The notes beneath the pieces are model-generated. The model did no database searches, had not been told where the DNA came from, and was given only the letters and a program-made list of their open reading frames with translations. From Solirubrobacteraceae bacterium (GTDB taxonomy: Bacteria; Actinomycetota; Thermoleophilia; Solirubrobacterales; Solirubrobacteraceae): a stretch of DNA of 14,027 bases. The translations under genes and the position numbers were made by a program. The stretch covers positions 1-14,027 of the forward strand of contig JASHYF010000093.1 of assembly GCA_030043235.1 (NCBI GenBank). The letters are read 5' to 3'. Within the stretch, counting starts at the first letter, position 1. Every line of letters begins with the position of its first letter. Positions 6,945 through 12,541 of this stretch are shown piece by piece.

Positions 6945-7627
6945 TGTGCTTCTCCCCCGAAGCCGACTTCGCGGCCGCCGCGGTCGTGGGCGTCGCCGGC
7001 GTCGAGACCTTGCGCCGGGTGCGCACGCGGCGCGAGCTGGTCGTCGGCCTGCTGCCCATCCTGTTCGCGGCGCATCAGCTCACAGAGGGCTTCGTCTGGC
7101 TCGCCCTGCGCGGCGAGGTCTCGGGCGCTGTGGGCAGAACGGCGACGAGCATATACGTGATCTATGCGCAGGCCGTGCTGCCCATGATCGTGCCGCTCGG
7201 CTTCTACCTGATCGAGCCGAGCGCCAGCCACCGCCGCCTGCTGCAGCCGTTTGTCGTTCTCGGGCTTGCCGTCGGTGGGTATCTGCTCTGGCAGGTCACC
7301 CAGTATCCGATCCAGACGCAGGAATACGCCCACTGCATCGCCTACGACACGCACACCCCGCTGGGCACGCAGGCTGCGGCGGCCTACGTGATCGCCACCT
7401 GCGGCCCAGCGCTGCTCTCCAGTCGTCGCTACCTGCAGTGGTTCGGCGTGGCGAACCTCGCCGGGGTCGCGATCGCCGTCAGCCTTCGCGAAGCCGAGTT
7501 CACGTCCGTGTGGTGCGTGTACGCGGCGCTCGTCAGCGTTCTCATCCTCGAGCACTTCCGGCGCCAGAGGCGAAGCGAGGCCCAGCCACGGCTCTCAGGG
7601 CCGCCCGCCGCGAACGCCACGGGGTGA
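6944..7627 (+). CDS. DUF6629-like multi-pass membrane protein
   Basis: 227 residues starting at a GTG whose first base is the last base of the preceding TAG stop. The opening MCFSPEADFAAAAVVGVAGVETL resembles the M-C-[FW]-S-A-x-A-[SD]-F opening that I associate with the family named DUF6629, of unknown function. The family name is from memory and unconfirmed. About seven hydrophobic segments follow, with polar marks HQLTEGFVW (69-77), EYAHCIAY and EFTSVWCVYAALVS. The pattern of a conserved His-Gln and Glu in helix 2 and a Cys-His pair in a loop hints at a binding site, but no function is known to me. Its overlap with the phosphate acyltransferase gene makes it the last member of the four-gene chain. 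Its last 33 bp also encode the end of the opposing gene. Confidence 0.75.
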   Translation: MCFSPEADFAAAAVVGVAGVETLRRVRTRRELVVGLLPILFAAHQLTEGFVWLALRGEVSGAVGRTATSIYVIYAQAVLPMIVPLGFYLIEPSASHRRLLQPFVVLGLAVGGYLLWQVTQYPIQTQEYAHCIAYDTHTPLGTQAAAAYVIATCGPALLSSRRYLQWFGVANLAGVAIAVSLREAEFTSVWCVYAALVSVLILEHFRRQRRSEAQPRLSGPPAANATG

Positions 7628-9022
7628 CGAGGCATGAGCGAGGTTGGCCTCGAACCAGGCGATCGCGAGGCGACTCACCTGCTCGAGCGCGCCGGGCTCC
7701 TCGAAGAGGTGCGTCGCACCGGGGATGACCGCGAGCTCGCTGGGACAGCGAAGCTGCTGCCGCGCCGCGCGGTTGAGCAGCAGCACCTGCCGGTCGGCGC
7801 CGCCCACGATCAGGAGCGTGGGCGCGCGTACCGCGCCGAGGTTGCGTGCGAGATCCGGACGCCCGCCGCGCGAGACGACGGCGCCCACCCGGCTGCCGAG
7901 CTCGGCGGCCGCGCTCAGCGCCGCCGCCGCACCCGTGCTCGCGCCGAAGTAGCCGAGCGGCAGCGAGCCGACCTCGCTCTCCTCATCCAGCGATGCGCTG
8001 GCGGCGACGAGTCGAGACGCCAGCAAGGGGATGTCGAAGACGTTCGCGCGGTCGCTCTCCTCGCCGGCGGTGAGCAGGTCGAACAGCAGGGTCGCGAAAC
8101 CCCCATCGTTCAGCGCACGTGCGACGGCGCGGTTGCGCGGGCTGCGGCGACTGGAGCCGCTGCCGTGGGCGAATACGACGATCCCGCGCGGCCGCGGCGG
8201 CAGGGTGAGATCGCCGTCCAGCGAGAGCGCCGGGCTCACAGAGACGGTGAGCGGGCGCGCACTCACGGCCGCGACCGCCGGCGCCGGCCCATCCTCTGAG
8301 CTTGGCGCCGGTGAAGCGTGCCTTGCGAGCAGCGCCGCGACCTCCTGATCGGTGGTCGCCCGGAAGTCCTCATACCAATACCCGACCGCCCACAGGTCCT
8401 CTGGCGCCTCGACGCACACGACCTCATCCGCCTCGGCGCGCAGGGCGGCGAGCGACTGCGGCGCAGCGACGGGCACAGCCAGGACCACGCGCTTGGCGCC
8501 GCGCCCGCGCAGCGACCGCACCGCGGCCAGCGCGGAGCTGCCGGTGGCAAGCCCGTCGTCGACGACGATCACCGTGCGTCCGGTGAGCTCCACCGGCTCG
8601 CGGTCGCCACGGTAGCGGCGCGTGTACTCCCTCAGCTCGCGCTCAGCCCGCGCTATGAGCGTTTGCAGCCCGGCGCCGGAGAGACCCAGCATACGCACGA
8701 TCCGCTCGCTGAGCACGTGCACGCCGCCCTCCGCGAGCGCGCCGATCGCGAGCTCGGGATTCTGCGGTGCGCCGATCTTGCGCACGACCGCGACGTCGAG
8801 CGGCGCACCCAGCGCGCTCGCGACCTCAGCGGCGACGGGCACCCCGCCGCGCGGGATGCCGACCACGAGCGGCTGCTCCTCGCGCAGATGGCCGAGCAGC
8901 GCGGCGAGCCGCCGGCCGGCCTCGTGCCGGTCCTGGAAGCGAACCTCGCTCTGCACGAGCACGGGCGGGTCCTCGAGCGAGGTCACCGCACCCGTGGGAC
9001 GCCTGCGTTCCTCGTCGCTCAT
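7595..9022 (-). CDS. Phosphoribosyltransferase-alpha/beta hydrolase fusion protein
   Basis: 475 residues with two enzyme domains. N-terminal type I phosphoribosyltransferase (about 25-235): GIPRGGVPVAAEVA (55-68), RKIGAPQNPELAIGA (81-95) and the PRPP loop VIVVDDGLATGSS (151-163), whose acidic pair and TGS turn are intact. After a Pro/Ala linker (236-255) comes an alpha/beta hydrolase of the dienelactone hydrolase type (about 256-462): oxyanion strand VVFAHGSGSS, nucleophile Ser362 in GASTG, acid Asp410 and base His438 in GATHLFEEPG. The same architecture occurs in M. tuberculosis Rv0571c (about 443 residues). The substrate is unknown. ATG 9022 follows a GGTGAGG; the frame is open upstream to 9292 but that part is low-complexity and unlike the family. 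Confidence 0.92.
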   Translation of the reverse strand: MSDEERRRPTGAVTSLEDPPVLVQSEVRFQDRHEAGRRLAALLGHLREEQPLVVGIPRGGVPVAAEVASALGAPLDVAVVRKIGAPQNPELAIGALAEGGVHVLSERIVRMLGLSGAGLQTLIARAERELREYTRRYRGDREPVELTGRTVIVVDDGLATGSSALAAVRSLRGRGAKRVVLAVPVAAPQSLAALRAEADEVVCVEAPEDLWAVGYWYEDFRATTDQEVAALLARHASPAPSSEDGPAPAVAAVSARPLTVSVSPALSLDGDLTLPPRPRGIVVFAHGSGSSRRSPRNRAVARALNDGGFATLLFDLLTAGEESDRANVFDIPLLASRLVAASASLDEESEVGSLPLGYFGASTGAAAALSAAAELGSRVGAVVSRGGRPDLARNLGAVRAPTLLIVGGADRQVLLLNRAARQQLRCPSELAVIPGATHLFEEPGALEQVSRLAIAWFEANLAHASSPRGVRGGRP

Positions 9023-9153
9023 CGGCCTCACCGGCCATATCTTGGAGTACGCGCGGTCACCGGCCTGTCGCGCGCACCGCGTTCTGTCGATCCTTTCCAT
9101 TGCGAGGTCCGATCGTCGCTGCGCTGCCCTTCGCCGCTCGATCGAGCCCGGTG

Positions 9154-9231
9154 CTCCCGAAGCGCCCTCCGCGGCACACGCGATGTGGGAGAGGTCAAGC
9201 GTGTGGTGGCGGAGGGCGCGGTCATCGGGAG
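9154..9231. other. Long, nearly perfect hairpin (78 nt) in non-coding DNA
   Basis: Three nested paired blocks: ctcccga (9154-9160) with tcgggag (9225-9231); gcgccctccgc (9162-9172) with gcggagggcgc (9209-9219); cacacgc (9175-9181) with gcgtgtg (9199-9205). That gives 25 Watson-Crick pairs, with small internal loops (1 versus 5 nt, then 2 versus 3 nt) and a 17-nt terminal loop (9182-9198). There is no T-run after either arm, so it is not a standard intrinsic terminator. It is 132-209 bp upstream of the PRT-hydrolase start on the minus strand. It could be a leader structure, a small RNA or a protein-binding element. Confidence 0.6.
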
Positions 9232-9328
9232 GGGTGCTCGTATGGACTGCCGCTGCGGTTGGGGAGGCCGCCGCGGCGTGTATGCGCAGCACAAGCTAAA
9301 CCTCACACGCCACCGGGTAATCGGGGAT

Positions 9329-9347
9329 CGCCCGCCATGAGCGGGCG
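9329..9347. other. Small hairpin (cgcccgc-catga-gcgggcg)
   Basis: A perfect 7-bp stem with a 5-nt loop, followed by aaaa on the plus strand. It is 45 bp upstream of the small plus-strand gene. It is G+C-rich and could form in RNA from either strand. No function can be assigned. Confidence 0.4.
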
Positions 9348-9391
9348 AAAACTACGGAACGAGCGCCGGTGCTCGTGCGGATGCGCGAGGC

Positions 9392-9655
9392 ATGCCGGCA
9401 AGAGATCATCAGACGATGCCGCTCGCTCCGCTTCGCTCCCTCTCCGGCCAGACAGCCCGCTCGGAGCCGCTGGCCCCGGACAGCTATGTGACGGATGGCC
9501 GGCGCCTGTTTCGTGTGGTCTCGCAATTCGCCGCCGGCGAGGAGCACCGGTTCGCATCGCTCGAGGACTGCCTGACACTCGAAGTCCGGGCGTACGCGCC
9601 GGGCGAGCTCGCGGCGATGAAGCTGCGCCCGGTCCACGTCACGACCGCGCCGTGA
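9392..9655 (+). CDS. Small uncharacterised protein
   Basis: Up to 87 residues; I do not recognise it with certainty. The core DSYVTDGRRLFRVVSQFAAG, then FASLEDCLTLEVRAYAPGEL and MKLRPVHV, reads like a compact beta-rich domain: one strand after D-G-x-R-L-F-R-V, a second around L-E-D-C-x-T-L-E, and a closing R-P-V. Short proteins of this look seem familiar from deep-branching actinobacteria, but this is an impression, not a database result. There is no signal peptide and no membrane segment. Two starts are possible: ATG 9392 (GAGG too close to it) and ATG 9416 (79 residues, AAGAG about 12 bases before). Its codon use fits neighbouring genes. It lies 130 bp before the WS/DGAT gene and may be co-transcribed with it. 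Confidence 0.55.
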   Translation: MPARDHQTMPLAPLRSLSGQTARSEPLAPDSYVTDGRRLFRVVSQFAAGEEHRFASLEDCLTLEVRAYAPGELAAMKLRPVHVTTAP

Positions 9656-9785
9656 GGAGGATCCTCGCCCGAGGCTCACAGACGTGGGTAAGTACGGACC
9701 CGCCAGCGGGCGGGATGCGGATGACGGCTTGCCTTTCGCGCGTTACGTTCGGCTCCGAGATCACGCTGAGAGGGAGTCGGAGGCG
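9656..9785. other. Intergenic region before the WS/DGAT gene
   Basis: 130 bp. It contains the palindrome gaggatcctc (9656-9665) right after the upstream stop codon and a short G+C hairpin (cccgc/gcggg) near 9699-9710. GGAGG sits very close to the WS/DGAT start at 9786, with GGAG a little further upstream. The reading frame of the downstream gene is open back to ATG 9684, but that part does not resemble the family. Confidence 0.35.
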
Positions 9786-11213
9786 ATGGGTGGCAGGCTC
9801 AGCATGTTGGACACCATGTTCCTCGAGCTCGAGCAGGTCGACGAGACCGCGCACATGCACATCGGCGCGGCGCTCATCTTCGATCCGCTCCCGCACGGTG
9901 GGACGCCGGACGTCGGCGCGCTGCGCGACTATGTGCGCGGGCGGGTTGAGATGCTCCCGCGCTTTGCCCAGCAGCTGTCCGGTCCGCGTGCGGGTCCGCT
10001 CACGTGGCTGACCTGGGAGCCGGCACAGGCGTTCGACCCGGATGTCCACGTGCATCACGCGACGCTGCCGGCGCCGGGTGACGAGGCCGAGCTGCACGAG
10101 TGGCTTGGGGACTTCTGGTCGCACCGCCTGGATCGTCACCGGCCGCTATGGGAGCTGACGCTGCTCGACGGGCTCGAGCGAGGGCGCTGGGCGCTGGCGA
10201 CCAAGACGCACCACTGCCTCGCAGATGGAGTCGGCTCGCTCGACATCGGGTACGTCCTGCTCGACGCCTCTGCCGAGGCTCTGCCGCCGCACGCGCAGCC
10301 GCCGCCGGACAGGGACAACGAGCTCGCAGAGCACGGCAACGGCCGGTTCTGGCTCTCGCCGGGCTTGGCATTGCGCGGGGCGCGTGCCGGCGTGGGTGCG
10401 GCGCTGCACCCGCACGAATCACTCGATCGCGTGCGCGCGGCCGTCGAGCTGATCGTGCGCGAGGAGGTGATCGGCGCCCCGCGCTCGAGCCTGAACGGGC
10501 CCATGAGCGGCACGCGTCACTTCGCCACGGTGCGACTGAGCCTCGCCGACGTCAAGGCCACGAAGAGGCGCCTCGGCGGCACGGTCAACGACGTCGTGCT
10601 CGCGCTCTGCGCCGGCGGGCTGCGACACCTGCTGCTCACCCGCGGTGAGGAGCTGCCCGGGAGTGACCTGCGGGCGCAGGTGCCGGTGAACATTCGCTCA
10701 CAGGACCGGGAGCATGCGCTCGGCAATGAGCTGACCTCGTTGTTCGTCGAGCTGCCGGTGAGCGAGGCGGACCCGCTCGAGCGCTACCGCCGCGTGGTCG
10801 AGCGCGCCGAGCAGCTCAAGGCCGGCTCGCAACGCGCCGGGGGCAAGACGATCGTCGACCTGGCCGACATGGGGCCGCCGCTCGCCGGCGCACTGCTCGC
10901 CCGGTCGATGTTCGGTGACACACGGATGTTCAACCTGACGATCACGAACGTCCCCGGACCCCAGCAGCGGCTGTACGCATTCGGCGCCCCACTCGTCGGG
11001 GTCCTCCCGCTCGTACCGCTGTTCGCCGGACACACGATCGGCATCGCGGTCCTCACATATGCTGGCCAGATGGTCTTCGGCCTCAACGCCGACCGCATGG
11101 CCGCGCCCGACGTAGCGGTGCTCGCCGAAGGCATCACCCGCTCGTTTTCGGAGCTGCGCCCGCCCGAGGCCAAACGACCGCGGCGCCTGCCCGCGGTCCG
11201 AGCCGCCTCATAA
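9786..11213 (+). CDS. Wax ester synthase / diacylglycerol acyltransferase (WS/DGAT)
   Basis: 475 residues, the usual length for this family (about 450-480). It condenses a fatty acyl-CoA with diacylglycerol or a long-chain alcohol to make storage triacylglycerol or wax ester at the membrane. The start MGGRLSMLDTMFLELEQVDE followed by HMHIGAALIFDP matches the family N-terminus, which supports ATG 9786. The catalytic motif HHxxxDG is HHCLADG at 142-148; the second His is the proposed base. The C-terminal half has the conserved TVNDVVLALCAGGLR (Asn268-Asp269), PVNIR, NELTSLFVELP and NVPGP (388-392), with GLNADR near the end. The many copies in actinobacteria differ in acyl and alcohol preference, so specificity cannot be given. 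The stop codon lies in a 15-bp tandem duplication. Confidence 0.95.
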   Translation: MGGRLSMLDTMFLELEQVDETAHMHIGAALIFDPLPHGGTPDVGALRDYVRGRVEMLPRFAQQLSGPRAGPLTWLTWEPAQAFDPDVHVHHATLPAPGDEAELHEWLGDFWSHRLDRHRPLWELTLLDGLERGRWALATKTHHCLADGVGSLDIGYVLLDASAEALPPHAQPPPDRDNELAEHGNGRFWLSPGLALRGARAGVGAALHPHESLDRVRAAVELIVREEVIGAPRSSLNGPMSGTRHFATVRLSLADVKATKRRLGGTVNDVVLALCAGGLRHLLLTRGEELPGSDLRAQVPVNIRSQDREHALGNELTSLFVELPVSEADPLERYRRVVERAEQLKAGSQRAGGKTIVDLADMGPPLAGALLARSMFGDTRMFNLTITNVPGPQQRLYAFGAPLVGVLPLVPLFAGHTIGIAVLTYAGQMVFGLNADRMAAPDVAVLAEGITRSFSELRPPEAKRPRRLPAVRAAS

Positions 11214-11228
11214 CGAGCCGCCTCATAA
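11199..11228. repeat. 15-bp tandem duplication carrying a stop codon
   Basis: cgagccgcctcataa occurs at 11199-11213 and again immediately at 11214-11228. The first copy encodes the last four residues of the WS/DGAT protein and its TAA; the second repeats both just after the stop. It is a recent-looking duplication with no effect on the protein. Confidence 0.9.
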
Positions 11229-11272
11229 GACACACCGCCGCGCGTTCTCCTGGATGGTCGGTTGAGCCGTCC

Positions 11273-11287
11273 CAGCCCAGGGGGCTG
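11273..11287. terminator. Possible terminator hairpin between convergent genes
   Basis: cagccc (11273-11278), loop agg, gggctg (11282-11287): a perfect 6-bp G+C stem in the gap between the WS/DGAT gene (plus) and the small membrane protein gene (minus). No T-run follows on either strand, which lowers confidence, although high-GC actinobacterial terminators often lack one. Confidence 0.3.
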
Positions 11288-11305
11288 ATGAACAGAGCAG
11301 CTTCG

Positions 11306-11527
11306 CTACGGCATGAGGATGAGCAACGCGAAGATGACGCCAGCGGATACCGCGAATGCGATAGCGCCCCAGAAGAGTGAGCGCCGCAGTCGCACCACCG
11401 CCGGCTTGATCACCGGCTGGATCCATCGCGTGGGAACCAGTCGCAGGACTGGCCGTTGTCGTCGCGCCCGTCCAACGATCAGCTCCTCCAGGCGCGCATC
11501 GATCGCGGCGCCAACCGCTTTGCGCAT
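11306..11527 (-). CDS. Small single-pass membrane protein, hypothetical
   Basis: 73 residues, not recognised. The N-terminal half is basic and amphipathic (EELIVGRARRQRPVLRLVP), then IKPAVVRLRRSLFWGAIAFA enters one hydrophobic helix (about 51-72, ending ALLILMP) that reaches the C-terminus. A positive cluster before a C-terminal helix suggests a tail-anchored or single-pass protein with its N-terminus in the cytosol. ATG 11527 has no strong ribosome-binding site. It follows the MerR gene on the same strand, 148 bp downstream. The clear basic-then-hydrophobic layout is the main argument that it is real; a chance frame is possible. Confidence 0.45.
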   Translation of the reverse strand: MRKAVGAAIDARLEELIVGRARRQRPVLRLVPTRWIQPVIKPAVVRLRRSLFWGAIAFAVSAGVIFALLILMP

Positions 11528-11559
11528 CGGGCAAGGATAAGCCCGCGAGCCGCTCGGCC

Positions 11560-11579
11560 GCGACCGTGCAAGCGGTCGC
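11560..11579. other. Hairpin between MerR gene and small membrane protein gene
   Basis: gcgaccg (11560-11566), 6-nt loop, cggtcgc (11573-11579): a perfect 7-bp stem. A weaker cgag/ctcg stem lies next to it (11546-11556). On the minus strand it sits between the MerR stop and the start of the small membrane protein, about 33-52 bases before that start. It has no T-run, so a terminator role is doubtful; it may shape the leader. Confidence 0.35.
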
Positions 11580-11675
11580 CCGCGAACCTGTGCGCAGGCG
11601 CCTTCACCGCGACCGGTGTCCCACGCTGAGCCCGCACGCCGGGCGGAGCGAGATTTGACTGTGCTCGTCCGGTGT

Positions 11676-12425
11676 TCAAGGGCGGCGCGTGAGTTCGCGG
11701 TCGAGCTGCTTGCCGAAGGCTGTCTCGACGGCTTTGGTCATGGTGGGCTGGAATGCGGCGGTGAGTGCTTCGGAGGCGAGGGGCCGCAGCTGGTCGAGTG
11801 CGGCTCGTACCTGTGGCCATTGGGATTCGGGCCGGCCGGCGTCGTCGAAGGGCTTCCAGATGAGCTCGAGGAACATCTGCACGAAGGTTTGTGCGATGCG
11901 GTGGGTGTTGCGCCTGAGCTTGTCCATGGTGTCGAGGGCGGCGTCGAGGGGGACGCCGAGGGCGAGGAGTCGCTCGGCGGCGGCGAGCAGGGTTGGGCTG
12001 GGGACTTCGTAGGCGCCCTCTGCGATCGGGATCAGCAGGCCGAGCTTCTCGGCCTTGGTGATGAGCTGGGGGTCGATCTCGCCGCCGAGGCGCTCGAGCA
12101 GGTCGGGTTGCTGGATGATCTCGGGCGTCTCGGTCTCGAACGGGGTCATCAGGGAGCGGGTGAAGCCGAGGACGTCCTCTCCGGCGCCGCGGGCCTGCTC
12201 CAGTACGTGGGCGATCGCGGCGAGGTTGAAGCCCTGCGCCTGCATCTCGCCGATCAGCTGCAGCCGCGCGAGGTGCTCGGCGCCGTAGTAGCCGACCCTG
12301 CCCTGCACCTCTGGTGGGGGGATCAGCCCGCGCGACTGATAGCTGCGCACGTTGCGCACGGTCAGCCCGGCCGTCTGGGCGAGCTGGTCGATCGTCATCC
12401 GCTGCTCGGTCCCGGCTCTCGTCAT
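11676..12425 (-). CDS. MerR family transcriptional regulator
   Basis: 249 residues. The N-terminal winged-helix domain spans about 10-80: MTIDQLAQTAGLTVRNVRSYQ, then SRGLIPPPEVQGRVGYYGAEHLARL and IGEMQAQGFNLAAIAHVLE. This is the classic MerR layout, with the R-x-Y-Y/Y-G-x-E-H wing. The long C-terminal part (90-249) is helical (LLAAAERLLALGVPLDAALDTMDKLRR in segments) with no metal-binding cysteines, so a metal sensor is unlikely; a hydrophobic ligand or partner protein is more plausible. Start choices are ATG 12425 or ATG 12398 (MTIDQLA); both keep the DNA-binding domain. It is transcribed away from the MMPL transporter gene, with palindromes between the two, so it probably controls that gene and itself. 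Confidence 0.92.
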   Translation of the reverse strand: MTRAGTEQRMTIDQLAQTAGLTVRNVRSYQSRGLIPPPEVQGRVGYYGAEHLARLQLIGEMQAQGFNLAAIAHVLEQARGAGEDVLGFTRSLMTPFETETPEIIQQPDLLERLGGEIDPQLITKAEKLGLLIPIAEGAYEVPSPTLLAAAERLLALGVPLDAALDTMDKLRRNTHRIAQTFVQMFLELIWKPFDDAGRPESQWPQVRAALDQLRPLASEALTAAFQPTMTKAVETAFGKQLDRELTRRP

Positions 12426-12450
12426 GGACGAAGCATACCCCGATCATCGG

Positions 12451-12466
12451 TACATATATCTATGTA
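12451..12466. promoter_or_regulatory. Palindrome tacata-tatc-tatgta in the merR/mmpL intergenic region
   Basis: 6-bp arms around a 4-bp centre in an AT-rich island inside G+C-rich DNA. It overlaps by four bases with the larger palindrome to its right, so the two sites could be occupied alternately or side by side by one dimeric regulator. Confidence 0.5.
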
Positions 12467-12484
12467 TCATTGATCTATGATACA
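12463..12484. promoter_or_regulatory. 22-bp palindrome, probable MerR operator over the mmpL promoter
   Basis: Perfect 8-bp arms tgtatcat (12463-12470) and atgataca (12477-12484) with a 6-bp centre tgatct. The right arm contains TATGAT (12476-12481), a good -10 element for the plus-strand MMPL gene. 19 bp upstream of it is TACATA (12451-12456), a weak -35. A 19-bp spacer is what MerR-type activators work on. The start codon is 60 bp further on. The palindrome is directly visible; its use by the adjacent MerR protein is inference. Confidence 0.6.
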
Positions 12485-12541
12485 CTGTGTGGAGTAGGTT
12501 GGGTCGAAGTCGCGCTTCGGCATCACGACCAGGAGGTGCTG

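Larger units (their letters stand above)
9023..9391. other. 369-bp stretch without a convincing gene
   Basis: This lies between the divergent PRT-hydrolase gene and the small plus-strand gene. Open frames on both strands here are Arg/Pro/Ala-rich and match nothing I recognise. It holds the long hairpin at 9154-9231 and the smaller one at 9329-9347, and it must contain promoters for one or both flanking genes; I could not pick a clear -35/-10 pair. Confidence 0.5.

Noticed and set aside
9154..9231. Intrinsic transcription terminator
   Set aside because: The stem is long and G+C-rich but neither strand has a T-run after it, and it is upstream rather than downstream of the flanking genes.
9023..9292. 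N-terminal extension of the PRT-hydrolase to 9292
   Set aside because: It is low-complexity, includes part of the long hairpin, and ATG 9022 has a ribosome-binding site and the expected family start.
9023..9785. DosR-type box near the PRT-hydrolase or WS/DGAT genes
   Set aside because: I looked for a GGGAC...GTCCC-like palindrome and found none in this interval by eye.
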